Of a DNA stretch of 64,000 nucleotides, positions 7,658-16,075 are shown piece after piece. Every line of letters starts with the position of its first letter. The stretch's first letter is position 1. A model generated the notes under the pieces. The model did not search any database and had not been told where the DNA came from. It saw only the letters and a program-made list of their open reading frames with translations. Made by a program: the position numbers and the translations under genes. This DNA comes from Colwellia sp. PAMC 21821 (GTDB lineage Bacteria > Pseudomonadota > Gammaproteobacteria > Enterobacterales > Alteromonadaceae): the NCBI RefSeq assembly GCF_002077175.1, contig NZ_CP014943.1, forward strand, positions 3,720,001 to 3,784,000, written 5' to 3'.

Positions 7658-8329
7658 TTTTTATTCCTTATTGTTGACATGATTGATTATAAATTTAATA
7701 AGCCTAACAATTTAATAGGATGCAACTTGCCTCTTTTACAGAAAAAAAGTTTCCACCTTATTTATTTTATATATTAATAACAAATCTTTGCAGCTAACAC
7801 CACTTATTACCTACAGATAAAAACAGATTTTTGCTTATAGATGAAATGAGGCAACTTGCCTCATTTCCTGACTTGGGAGGAAACAAGGTACAGCTGCATT
7901 TAAATACTCAGTTATTAAACTAAATTAAGAACAGGAAGATGAGGCATCTACGTCTGCTTTAGGCTCTTTTAAGCCTTTAGCTTTTAAATCATCAGTGTCC
8001 GTAATGAGCTTTGACGCGCCTCACAAGTAAGCAGAGAACCTTGGTTGATTTTGCCCTAAATACTATCACTCCTTCAAATAATTTTAAGGACTTGAGGCTC
8101 ACAGTTGCTTATAAATACTTAAAACTTCTAGGGTGGAAAACTTAAATATAATTGGCTGGCTGCGCTAGATACAATTGGGTGGGAATGCTGGTAAGTATTT
8201 TCAACTATCACTGTTATGGCTATTAACTACAGGGTTTAAGGCTAATTATAAAAAGCATTATATATGAAGAATAAGTCGTTAAGCATATTGATGAAGCCAG
8301 TGAAGAGTCAGCTATACGTTAAGTTGAAA
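7658..8329. other. non-coding stretch with cassette boundary core and a perfect 25-bp palindrome
   Basis: About 670 bp without a convincing gene. GTTAGGC on the minus strand at 7708-7702 marks the probable right edge of the cassette array. At 7843-7867 there is a perfect inverted repeat (GAAATGAGGCAA C TTGCCTCATTTC), and part of it (GCAACTTGCCTC) recurs at 7722-7733. On the minus strand an open stretch ending at 7925 encodes ..DLKAKGLKEPKADVDASSSCS but has no start codon, probably a gene remnant. No attI or integron integrase is present. Confidence 0.5.
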
Positions 8330-8368
8330 AAAAGCCTGAGTTCGTTAGACGTTACGAAGTCAGGCCTT
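8330..8368 (-). terminator. Rho-independent terminator of the sugar MFS gene
   Basis: Hairpin AAAGCCTGAGTTCG / CGAAGTCAGGCCTTT with a loop of about 10 nt, 52 bp downstream of the stop codon at 8421. On the minus strand the stem is followed by a run of T (complement of AAAAAAA at 8327-8333). Confidence 0.75.
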
Positions 8369-8420
8369 TGTGATGGTTAAAATCAGTTAACTTTATAGAG
8401 AGACTGAGAGCCTATTACGG

Positions 8421-9920
8421 CTAATACTCAGGCTCTTTTACGCGTAAGGTTAATAACCCCGCAAGCACCATACTTGCACCACCAACGGCGAGCGCATATA
8501 CCGGTTGATTGTCGAAAACCTTGGTAATTAAGAAGCCTAATATACTGGCGGCTAATATTTGCGGTAATACGATGAAGAAGTTAAATATCCCCATATATAA
8601 ACCCATTTTTTTCGCCGGTAAAGCATTTGCTAAAATAGCGTAAGGCACCGATAAAATTGACGCCCAAGCAAAGCCGATACCGATCATAGAAACAATAAGT
8701 AAGGTTGGATCTTTAATAAAGAGGAACGAGATAAAACCAGCACCACCTAGGAATAGGTTGATCATATGTGCAATGCGTAAATTAAAGTATTTAACGACGA
8801 TTGGAATGCAAATTGCGGCAAAAACCGAGGTTAAGTTATAAGCTGAAAACAGCACTCCCACCCAGTCTGCGCCTTCATTAAACGCTGCCGATGTTACATC
8901 AGAACTGCCAAAGTGGAATTCAGTAACGGCTGCTGTGGTATACGTCCACATGGCAAAAAATGGAAACCAAGAAAAAAACTGTACAAAGGCGAGTTGCTTC
9001 ATGGTTTGCGGCATGGAAAATAAATCTGACATGACTTGTGCAAAGCCATTATGACTATTGTTTTTTGCCATTAAACCAGCCACTAACTGACAAATAGCAA
9101 AGAAACAAAACCCACCTGCAAGAATGAATAAACTTTTATCGAGTTGCTCAACATTAAGCGCGACTATCGCAAAACTTACTAGACCTAGTAACAGCCAAGT
9201 AGCACCACCAGTAAAGTATTTTTTTGCCGTGCGAGGGATAAAAGACTCTTCGGTCTGCGTTTTATCTTCGGCGTCTTGAAAGGCTTGTAGTTGTTCAGGA
9301 GAATATTCCTTGGTTGAATAAATAGTCCACAACACGGCGAGGAAAAAAATAACACCACCAGCATAAAATGAAAATTTAACCGTATCTGGCAGTAAACCGG
9401 GCTCTGCTACATTGCTGATATCGAACCAATTGGCCATCATCCAAGGTAATGAGGAGGCGACGACTGAGGCAACAGCAATAAAAAAGCTTTGCATCGCATA
9501 GCCCATTGCGCGTTGTTTTCTCGGTAGCATATCGCCTACAAAAGCGCGAAAGGGTTCCATTGAAACGTTAATTGAAGCATCCATTATCCACAACATACCG
9601 GCTGCAACCCACAAAGTAGGGGAGTTCGGCATAATAAATAATGATAAACTGGCGGCAATTGCGCCAAAGAGAAAGTAAGGTTTACGTCGACCGAGTCTAT
9701 TCCAAGTGTTGTCACTGAAATAACCAATAATTGGCTGAACGATAAGTCCAGTTATTGGGGCGGCAATCCATAAAATTGCCATATTAGAATAGTCTGCGCC
9801 TAAGGTTTGAAATATGCGACTAACATTAGAATTTTGCAGGGCAAAACCAAACTGTATCCCCATAAAGCCGAAACACATATTCCAAATTTGCCAAAAATTA
9901 AGTTGTGGTTTGTTAGTCAT
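8421..9920 (-). CDS. SLC45/MalT-like MFS sugar transporter
   Basis: 499 residues with about 12 membrane helices in the inner membrane. The N-half has FWQIWNMCFGFMGIQFGFALQ, then SDNTWNRLGRRKPYFLFGA. This D-x-x-x-x-x-x-G-R-R-x-P loop is typical of SLC45-like proton/disaccharide symporters (plant sucrose carriers, bacterial maltose carriers). A longer hydrophilic loop lies near residues 210-240 (YSPEQLQAFQDAEDKTQTEE). An ATACGTAT operator 136 bp upstream of the start matches those beside the LacI gene and glgP. I infer uptake of maltose or a related alpha-glucoside feeding the phosphorylase. The substrate is inferred, not shown. Confidence 0.85.
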   Translation of the reverse strand: MTNKPQLNFWQIWNMCFGFMGIQFGFALQNSNVSRIFQTLGADYSNMAILWIAAPITGLIVQPIIGYFSDNTWNRLGRRKPYFLFGAIAASLSLFIMPNSPTLWVAAGMLWIMDASINVSMEPFRAFVGDMLPRKQRAMGYAMQSFFIAVASVVASSLPWMMANWFDISNVAEPGLLPDTVKFSFYAGGVIFFLAVLWTIYSTKEYSPEQLQAFQDAEDKTQTEESFIPRTAKKYFTGGATWLLLGLVSFAIVALNVEQLDKSLFILAGGFCFFAICQLVAGLMAKNNSHNGFAQVMSDLFSMPQTMKQLAFVQFFSWFPFFAMWTYTTAAVTEFHFGSSDVTSAAFNEGADWVGVLFSAYNLTSVFAAICIPIVVKYFNLRIAHMINLFLGGAGFISFLFIKDPTLLIVSMIGIGFAWASILSVPYAILANALPAKKMGLYMGIFNFFIVLPQILAASILGFLITKVFDNQPVYALAVGGASMVLAGLLTLRVKEPEY

Positions 9921-10052
9921 ATACGAACTCTTATTGTTATAAGTCGGAGTTAACTTGTTTTATTTTTAGGCTTAAAAACTTGCTCAGCCAAAAATATAGG
10001 TTAACGGTATCGATTTCCATCTTAGCAATAGTCTTTAAAATACAACATTAGC

Positions 10053-10066
10053 TGCATACGTATTCA
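10053..10066. promoter_or_regulatory. LacI-type operator 3 (TGCATACGTATTCA)
   Basis: The ATACGTAT palindrome with TGC left arm recurs here, 12 of 14 bases identical to operator 2. It lies 133 bp upstream of the MFS start codon. It links this transporter to the regulator at 1484-2506 although the cassette array and several unrelated genes lie between them. Confidence 0.75.
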
Positions 10067-10113
10067 CCACTTTTCAATGTCTAAACTTGATTTGAAGCAG
10101 GGTGTGTATCGAT

Positions 10114-10641
10114 TCAGTTATTCAATGTTTTTTGTCGCCATTGAGCTTCGTCAATCGCATCGCTTTCGTTGTCGAGTCGCTCAATAAAGGTGATACCGTC
10201 AAGATGATCTAGCTCGTGTTGGAAAATCCTAGCAAGAAATCCCGTGAGTGTTTGATTATGCATGATGCCCGTTTCGTCTAAGTAGTTAACATCTATGCTG
10301 CTATACCGCGGCACAAGTGCTCGTTTACCTTTTACACTTAAGCAGCCTTCCCAGCCTAATTCTTGTTCATCATGGGTGTTAAGTATTTCTGGATTAATGA
10401 TGACAGAAGGCGCTAATAACGGCGCATCAGGGTAGCGCTCGCTGGGGGCAGAGCACATAATAAATAGGCGTAAACTTTTCCCAACTTGCGGCGCAGCAAT
10501 ACCGACACCTTTTGCGAGGGCTACGGTAGATTTAAGATCAATAATCAGCTGTTTTATTTCAGCGCTATCAATATTAGATACCGGCATTGCGACAGCAGAC
10601 AACACTGGCTCGCCACGTTGTAAAATAGTTAAAGTGCTCAA
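10114..10641 (-). CDS. def: peptide deformylase (accessory type, partner of an MFS gene)
   Basis: 175 residues. All three metal/catalytic motifs of peptide deformylase are present: GVGIAAPQVG (about residues 45-54), EGCLSV (about 98-103, Cys metal ligand) and QHELDHLDG (about 140-148, HExxH). The enzyme removes the N-formyl group from nascent proteins in the cytoplasm. It is not next to fmt, as the housekeeping def usually is. Its start lies 2 nt after the stop of an MFS transporter gene, implying one transcript. It is probably a second paralogue. A role in resistance to a natural deformylase inhibitor is speculation; housekeeping function is equally possible. Confidence 0.9.
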   Translation of the reverse strand: MSTLTILQRGEPVLSAVAMPVSNIDSAEIKQLIIDLKSTVALAKGVGIAAPQVGKSLRLFIMCSAPSERYPDAPLLAPSVIINPEILNTHDEQELGWEGCLSVKGKRALVPRYSSIDVNYLDETGIMHNQTLTGFLARIFQHELDHLDGITFIERLDNESDAIDEAQWRQKTLNN

Positions 10642-10643
10642 GG

Positions 10644-11954
10644 TTATACTTCGCTCTGTTGAATAATTTTTTGCTGGGCATTAGCAACCGCATTAGCAGA
10701 TGCTTGATTAATTTTCTCACGCTCTTTTTTAAAGTAAAACCAGCTAACAGCGAACAAGATAATAATAAAAGGCAAACTAGTGAGCACTACAACATGCCAA
10801 CCGGCTTTAAATAATATCCAACCTGCCAGTAAAGACGCTGTGGCTTGAAAGCCAAAAATAATAAAGTCATTAATTGCCTGAACCTTATGGCGCTCGCTGG
10901 CGTGATAGCTTTGGGGTAATAATGAAGTACCGGTGAGAAAAAGGAAATTCCAGCCAATGCCCAATAAGACTAACGCCCACCAATAATGCATAACTTGTTC
11001 ACCCGACAAAGCAATAACCGTAACAATCGCATAAATAAAGGTGCCCGCTAACATTAGGTTCTTCAAACCGATACGTTTAACTAATAAAGCGGTAAAAAGT
11101 GAAGGAATAAACATAGCGGCAATGTGGCTTTGTATCACCCATTTTGTATCGTTTAAACTGTGGCCATGCAGTTGATGCATACTCAGAGGTGTGGCAGTCA
11201 TGAGGTAACTCATAAGCGCAAAGCCAATGGCGGCTGACAATATTGCGATAATGAAAATGGGCTGTTTAATGATGACACTTAACGGACGAATTTTACCGTC
11301 GTTATCACTGTGTTTTATTTCTGGATTTTTAAAACCTAACATCAACACCATGGCAATAATAAATAGCGCTGACAGAAATAAGAAAGAGCCAGCATAACCA
11401 TAAGGAGAGCTTAACCAGTCTTTGGCGGTTACGGCAATTTCAGGGCCTAAAAACGCCGAGAAAATACCACTGAGCATAAGTATTGAAAGTACCGTTGGCA
11501 CTTCATTATTGTCAGTTACGCTTTCAATTGCAGCAAAACGTAATTGTTGAATAAAGGCGGTGCTGATACCAAAGAGCAAACTGGCTAATACCAGCAATTC
11601 GAAACTACCATTTAACGCGGCAAACGTTGCCAGCATGGTACCTGAAAAGCCTAAACTAAAACCGGTGAATGAGGCGAAGCGTCGGCCTTTCTTTTTAGCT
11701 AATAAAGCCGCGGGAATAGCGCCGCTGGCGACACCGAGTATCATCACAGTTACGGGTAAGGTAACTAATGCCGGATCAGCGCCCATGCTTGTGGCAAGTA
11801 TACCGCCAATAAAAACAATCACCGGCGATGCAGCCATTACTAACGGTTGCACTAAAAAAAGTAACCAGACATTTTTCGGTAGGGTAAACAGCCGTTGTAA
11901 GCCAATAAAGCTGACAATTAATAACGCTAAAGTAATGAAAATATTGGTTAGCAT
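10644..11954 (-). CDS. MFS transporter in an operon with peptide deformylase
   Basis: 436 residues with about 12 hydrophobic helices. The N-terminal half has ILGVASGAIPAALLAKKKGRRFASFTGFSLG, the usual basic loop between helices 2 and 3. The C-terminus is a hydrophilic Ala/Gln tail (NQASANAVANAQQKIIQQSEV). It resembles the EmrB/NreB-type or YnfM-like drug/metabolite carriers, without a specific subfamily I can name. It is translated just upstream of the deformylase and divergent from recR. Transport direction and substrate are unknown. Confidence 0.8.
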   Translation of the reverse strand: MLTNIFITLALLIVSFIGLQRLFTLPKNVWLLFLVQPLVMAASPVIVFIGGILATSMGADPALVTLPVTVMILGVASGAIPAALLAKKKGRRFASFTGFSLGFSGTMLATFAALNGSFELLVLASLLFGISTAFIQQLRFAAIESVTDNNEVPTVLSILMLSGIFSAFLGPEIAVTAKDWLSSPYGYAGSFLFLSALFIIAMVLMLGFKNPEIKHSDNDGKIRPLSVIIKQPIFIIAILSAAIGFALMSYLMTATPLSMHQLHGHSLNDTKWVIQSHIAAMFIPSLFTALLVKRIGLKNLMLAGTFIYAIVTVIALSGEQVMHYWWALVLLGIGWNFLFLTGTSLLPQSYHASERHKVQAINDFIIFGFQATASLLAGWILFKAGWHVVVLTSLPFIIILFAVSWFYFKKEREKINQASANAVANAQQKIIQQSEV

Positions 11955-12183
11955 AATTGGCCTTATTGATGCTGTTGCTAAAGATTCAATGATGAAGGTT
12001 TTTTATTAGCACCATCATACTTAAGTTTCAAAGTTTTGGGTAAAATTACTCTGCTTGAACCGAAAAATTCTTTTTAATAAGTTATTATCAATCTTTAAAC
12101 TCAATGATAAACTCCGTTGTAAATATTATTCATTTGCTGAGCGTAAGGTAAATGAAAGTCAATCAAGCCAAGAAAGAGTTGTA

Positions 12184-12789
12184 ATGAAATTTAGCCCGTT
12201 AGTTCAAGAACTTATTGATTCATTAAAATGTTTACCCGGTGTAGGTGCAAAATCAGCGCAACGTATGGCATTTCATTTACTTGAGCGTAATCGTCGCGGG
12301 GGTAGCAAACTTTCACAAACCTTAGCGCTTGCGATGGAAAATATTGGTCATTGCGAGCAATGTCGTAATTTTACCGAAGAAGCCTTGTGCGAAATTTGTC
12401 AGAGTCCAAAACGAAAAATAGCCACACAACTGTGTATTGTTGAAACACCTGCGGATGTAATTGCTATTGAACAAACCGGCGAATTTCAAGGTCGTTATTT
12501 TGTGCTCATGGGGCATTTGTCACCACTAGATGGTATAGGTCCAGACGATTTAGGTTTAGACGTTTTAGAAAAACAATTGGCGACAGGGCAGTTTACTGAA
12601 GTTATATTAGCCACAAACCCGACTGTAGAAGGCGAAGCAACCGCACATTTTATTGCTGAGCTTACTCAAACCCACGATGTTGAAATTTCACGCATTGCCC
12701 ATGGTGTGCCAGTAGGTGGTGAATTAGAGTATGTTGATGGTAATACTTTGGCGCATGCTTTGTCGGGACGTAAAAATTATAGTTTTTAA
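12184..12789 (+). CDS. recR: recombination mediator RecR
   Basis: 201 residues from ATG 12184 ([21 protein letters not shown]); the longer upstream frame is not conserved RecR sequence. Helix-hairpin-helix [20 protein letters not shown] (residues 15-34), C4 zinc finger CEQC..CEIC (about 57-72), Toprim domain and C-terminal Walker-B-like region [19 protein letters not shown]. RecR works with RecF/RecO in loading RecA at gaps. In enterobacteria it sits between dnaX-ybaB and htpG. Here dnaX-ybaB are absent upstream and about 3.6 kb of other genes separate it from htpG. Confidence 0.95.
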   Translation: MKFSPLVQELIDSLKCLPGVGAKSAQRMAFHLLERNRRGGSKLSQTLALAMENIGHCEQCRNFTEEALCEICQSPKRKIATQLCIVETPADVIAIEQTGEFQGRYFVLMGHLSPLDGIGPDDLGLDVLEKQLATGQFTEVILATNPTVEGEATAHFIAELTQTHDVEISRIAHGVPVGGELEYVDGNTLAHALSGRKNYSF

Positions 12790-12848
12790 GCTTTAATGAT
12801 TTAGCTTTAAAAGTAATAACAAAATGCTAAATATACTTAATTCCATTA

Positions 12849-13274
12849 TCACTTTATTCGGTCATCGGCCTTATTAGCTATATTTTTAATGCCACCATCT
12901 ATACACCTTAATAATATTTGGAGTATAAATGGTGGTATACATAATAAACTTACCCAAATGTATTGGTTGATAAAATTATTAATTGATATCGTGCCCTCAG
13001 CTATAAAGACAGAGATAGGGACACATACTAATATAGACATGCATATGCTAGTCAACGTCCACTTTATGGTTGAGAGTAGCGGAGCTTTGGTAAATAATAT
13101 TGGCAGTAAAGCCATAAATGAAATGAACCATCCTGCACCAAACGGTAATGGGAAATATTTAGTCCAAAATGAATTAGGGACTACTTTAGAAAATAAGAAT
13201 TGATCTGGAAAAGCTATTATTACGCCCCCAAGCATTACTGCGCATATTAATGCTACTAACCGACTTCCGTGCAC
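12849..13274 (-). CDS. small integral membrane protein, unknown
   Basis: 141 residues from GTG 13274, supported by AAGGAG 6 nt upstream on the minus strand. Four hydrophobic segments (about 6-24, 47-65, 75-95, 104-125), basic C-terminus. No family recognised. Upstream lies a degenerate attC-like site (13291-13389), so it looks like the promoter-distal gene of a cassette-like group. No attC follows its own stop. It converges on recR with about 60 bp between. Confidence 0.65.
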   Translation of the reverse strand: MHGSRLVALICAVMLGGVIIAFPDQFLFSKVVPNSFWTKYFPLPFGAGWFISFMALLPILFTKAPLLSTIKWTLTSICMSILVCVPISVFIAEGTISINNFINQYIWVSLLCIPPFILQILLRCIDGGIKNIANKADDRIK

Positions 13275-13290
13275 CGAATTCTCCTTGTTT

Positions 13291-13389
13291 AATTATCGCC
13301 TAGTTAAGAGATAAATAGTAATTAGTTAAAATTAGCAAAGAAGGAGAAAAAACAACTGTTTTTTGTCCTGATTTAATGACTTATTATGC
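13291..13389 (-). other. degenerate attC-like site
   Basis: On the minus strand: R''-like GCATAAT (13389-13383) 3 nt after the stop of the gene at 13393, then AAGTCATTAAATCAGGACAA and AAAACAG. This closely follows the wording of the good attC at 7042 (AAGTTGCTCAAAAGGACTAA..ACAG). It ends with CTCTTAACTAGGC-GATAATT (R'-like, 13297-13291). Length 99 bp fits. Both cores deviate from consensus (final C of R'' and the G-TT of R' are changed), so it may be dead. Confidence 0.5.
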
Positions 13390-13392
13390 CAA

Positions 13393-13848
13393 TTATCTCG
13401 ATGCTTTTAGCTTGTAACTACTAAAGTTTTTATAAATGTCCTCATTTATTCCGTGGCAACCAACTTTAAAATTTACTGATTTTTCAGGTGCAATCTCATC
13501 AGATAACCAAGTTTCGCATTGAAATATAAAGTTTTTATCTTCATCAAAGAGGTCAACTTTAAGGTTTACGCCATTTGTAGACAAGTCTCCTGTATTTTTA
13601 AGCGTGCCGATAATATCTATTAGGTAAGGTCTAGAAATTGATTTAGAGCTTAATATTTCTATTTTGCTAGATTTAACCTTTGAGCTATTAGCCTCAATAA
13701 TAGATTCTGATTCTGCTGATATTGGTGAGTTTGGGTAGCGGATATTACTTAAAACAAACGTAAATAAAAACCATACACCTAAAGCAAACCCTGTTCCATA
13801 CAGAAACCCTTTACCAATCATTTTTAACGAGGACTTGATAATTTCCAA
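13393..13848 (-). CDS. membrane-anchored protein with FxLYD-like extracytoplasmic domain
   Basis: 151 residues from TTG 13848; AAGGAG lies 6 nt upstream on the minus strand. One N-terminal membrane anchor (about 12-33, GKGFLYGTGFALGVWFLFTFVLS). The remainder is extracytoplasmic, with the beta pattern IDIIGTLKNTGDLSTNGVNLKVDLFDEDKNFIFQ and a Cys pair (FQCETW, VGCHG). The phrase GTLKNTGD..V.L.V.LFDEDKNFI resembles FxLYD/DUF3426-type domains that often sit in bacterial surface proteins. Function unknown. It is flanked on both sides by attC-like sites in the same orientation. Confidence 0.65.
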   Translation of the reverse strand: MEIIKSSLKMIGKGFLYGTGFALGVWFLFTFVLSNIRYPNSPISAESESIIEANSSKVKSSKIEILSSKSISRPYLIDIIGTLKNTGDLSTNGVNLKVDLFDEDKNFIFQCETWLSDEIAPEKSVNFKVGCHGINEDIYKNFSSYKLKASR

Positions 13849-13865
13849 TACAATCTCCTTGGTAT

Positions 13866-13960
13866 ATAAAACGCCCGCTTAAGCGGAAAAATACAGCTAG
13901 CTAAAATGTTGAATGGAGTGAAAACAGCCACCTTCATTTTGCGTTTGTAGCGTGTTATGT
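13866..13960 (-). other. degenerate attC-like site
   Basis: On the minus strand R''-like ACATAAC (13960-13954) contains the TAA stop of the preceding gene. The site ends with CCGCTTAAGCGGGC-GTTTTAT (13885-13866), the typical L'-R' wording of attC, with R' altered by one base (GTTTTAT). Length 95 bp. The inner arms pair less well than in the good sites, hence moderate confidence. Confidence 0.5.
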
Positions 13961-14236
13961 GTTATTGCGATTGGATAGTTCTTTTTTGTACTTTCGTTCC
14001 GACATATACCAATTTAGAACACCAAACAACACTCCTGCTAATGGCCAAACGATACAATGAACAATCGCGGATTTCGATGTGAAGCCATCAGTAAAAGGCT
14101 TATTCATAAAAGCTATGAAAATAAACATTGGTAAGCCCCATGATAAGAGGCCCGTAAAGAGAACAAAATTTAATTTTCCTTTTGTTCTTGTTGATTCCCA
14201 GGCTTTAAATTGATCATCTTTCATTTGATCTAACAT
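13955..14236 (-). CDS. small membrane protein with two helices, cassette-like
   Basis: 93 residues from ATG 14236 (MLDQMKDDQFKAW). An upstream TTG (14290) would extend it, but GTTATGT on the minus strand (14258-14252) looks like a cassette boundary core, favouring the shorter form. Two hydrophobic segments (LNFVLFTGLLSWGLPMFIFIAF and AIVHCIVWPLAGVLFGVLNWYM). The C-terminus is charged. Family not recognised. Its stop codon lies inside the R''-like core of the attC-like site at 13866-13960, a geometry common in integron cassettes. Confidence 0.62.
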   Translation of the reverse strand: MLDQMKDDQFKAWESTRTKGKLNFVLFTGLLSWGLPMFIFIAFMNKPFTDGFTSKSAIVHCIVWPLAGVLFGVLNWYMSERKYKKELSNRNNT

Positions 14237-14727
14237 CCATGTTTGAGTGACACATAACCGTGTATTATTAACATTTCGATTTAATACCAAAACTCGTAAT
14301 TCAATGACTCACAATACACTTTTTATTAATAATTTAAATACGTTATCAGCAATCATTAGCCTTTTCAAACTTCATCTTGTTTGTAAGAAATGAGCCTTGA
14401 GATATGTGAACCGCCGCATGGCACATTAGATACCATTAGAATGGAATATATCTTTTACAAAACAGCAGATTAAAAATACAGTGCATAATATTTGTGTCAT
14501 TTAAATACTTACATAACGTGCTTACCTATGTTTATTTAAACCCGCCTGTAACTGTCTATACATTTATTCATAGAGCATTGATACATAGCGTATTGAGTTA
14601 AGGCTAGTGGGAGAATAAAGCACTTTATTTTTGTTTTGTTATCGCTAAATTAAGTGCAATAATTCTCACTTTACTCTCACTTTACTCTCACTTTATTCGA
14701 AGCTTGATAGATAAGTATGTGCATGAT
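14237..14727. other. non-coding stretch
   Basis: About 490 bp without a gene I can support. It holds GTTATGT (minus, 14258-14252), a possible cassette boundary, and three head-to-tail copies of TCTCACTTTAC at about 14663-14695. Promoters for the flanking minus-strand genes could lie here; none is clear. Confidence 0.5.
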
Positions 14728-14856
14728 TTACTGCTTAATATTCACCACAGACGTTTGAATTGCGTTTGCTACGAATGGCAAAAAAGAGATGCAAACCATC
14801 ACAAATACCATTGCTGAAATTAATCTAATATTGATGTTTTTAATTTTTCTTTTCAT
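14728..14856 (-). CDS. putative 42-residue membrane/secreted small protein
   Basis: An open frame from ATG 14856 to TAA 14728 on the minus strand encodes MKRKIKNINIRLISAMVFVM followed by VCISFLPFVANAIQTSVVNIKQ. A basic N-terminus, a hydrophobic core and an A-x-A-like motif (VANA) resemble a signal peptide or a single membrane helix. It starts 28 bp after the stop of the MFS gene at 14885, so it could be co-transcribed. There is no strong ribosome site and no recognised family; comparative conservation would decide. Confidence 0.35.
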   Translation of the reverse strand: MKRKIKNINIRLISAMVFVMVCISFLPFVANAIQTSVVNIKQ

Positions 14857-14884
14857 GCTTTGTTATTGATCCAACTGTATAATT

Positions 14885-16075
14885 TTACGCTTTATTTTCT
14901 ATTGCCGGCTTAGCAATTAAATTAGTCTGTGCGTATTTAAGTAAGAATATGCCACAACATACAATAAAAGCGGTTAAGTAAAGCGCCGCGTTATAGTTTT
15001 TAAACTCTGCTATTAATGCGACACAATAGAGCGGTGCTACCACTTGTCCAACGCCATATGCCGCGGTGATCAGTCCCATAATAAATACTGGGTTTTTACC
15101 TGCTAGTTGGCCGCCATAATTCATAAATAATGATACTAGCCCGATAAATGTTGCGCCGAATAATATGCCGCTGACTAAGTTAAGATAGATATTAGCGGAA
15201 AATGTCGGTATTAAAATCCCCACCACCTGCAGTGCCATTGCCACTATCATAATATCGATGCTGTTGTATTTATGCGCTAATCGCATCCAAATAATACAAG
15301 AAGGAATACCCGCTAAACCAACCGCTAACCATGCATAACCACCGTAACCGTCGAGCCCAGGTAATGAGTTAACAATATCAGGCAGAAATGTAGCTTGAAC
15401 CACCATGCCAACGCCCTCTGTAAAGTAGGCGAGCGCGAGTACAATAACTAAAGGGGTAAATAGCGATTTATCAAATTTGTGTTTAATGACTTGGTCAGCT
15501 GGTTGTTTTTCAAAACTTAAAATATAACCGGAATAGCAGGCAAATATTGCGCCTGCAATAGCTAAAGCTAACCAAGCATGTTGCCAGTTTGTACTATAAG
15601 TAAATACACCGCGCATGATTAAGTCAGACACTAAAATAGAAAAGCCTAAACCACTAAAATGAATGCCCATTGCCTTGGTTTTATTGGTTTTTTGTAATTT
15701 TGACATCACAATAGCAGAGCCTACCACTAATGCCATGGCGGCACCAAAGCCTGCAAATAAACGAGACAGTAACCAGATGGTATTATTTTCGGTAAACGCC
15801 AGTAGTAGCGATGTAATAACACACAAAGCTAAACCGATACGGAAGAATCTAACCTTGGCATGTATATCTTTAATGAATATGGAAAAAATTGAGCCCGACA
15901 AATAACCGACATAGTTAATTGATGCGAGCACACCTGCGAAAGCAATACTGAGGTGGTTTTCTAGCATAGAGGGTAATAAAGAAGTAAAAGCAAATCGCGC
16001 TACACCCACGCCTACCACTAACGCTAAAATACCAGCTAATAGAATAGCGGCATTGCTATTTCGATCAAAAAACAT
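14885..16075 (-). CDS. YbfB/YjiJ-family MFS transporter
   Basis: 396 residues, about 12 membrane helices. The N-terminus LLAGILALVVGVGVARFAFTSLLPSML..FAGVLASINYVGYLSGS is characteristic of the YbfB/YjiJ MFS family (G-V-G-V-A-R-F-A-F-T-x-L-L-P). Substrate unknown for the family; it may export small metabolites. It is a single gene divergent from htpG, whose heat-shock promoter lies in the shared intergenic space. It is part of the insertion between recR and htpG. Confidence 0.87.
   Translation of the reverse strand: MFFDRNSNAAILLAGILALVVGVGVARFAFTSLLPSMLENHLSIAFAGVLASINYVGYLSGSIFSIFIKDIHAKVRFFRIGLALCVITSLLLAFTENNTIWLLSRLFAGFGAAMALVVGSAIVMSKLQKTNKTKAMGIHFSGLGFSILVSDLIMRGVFTYSTNWQHAWLALAIAGAIFACYSGYILSFEKQPADQVIKHKFDKSLFTPLVIVLALAYFTEGVGMVVQATFLPDIVNSLPGLDGYGGYAWLAVGLAGIPSCIIWMRLAHKYNSIDIMIVAMALQVVGILIPTFSANIYLNLVSGILFGATFIGLVSLFMNYGGQLAGKNPVFIMGLITAAYGVGQVVAPLYCVALIAEFKNYNAALYLTAFIVCCGIFLLKYAQTNLIAKPAIENKA

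Noticed and set aside
7702..7735. Possible attI site of an integron
   Set aside because: Only the core GTTAGGC is present; there is no intI gene and no attI-type binding sites could be identified.
11560..12009. 149-codon + strand frame
   Set aside because: Antisense to the MFS gene at 10644-11954; translated sequence is low-complexity with no homology I recognise.
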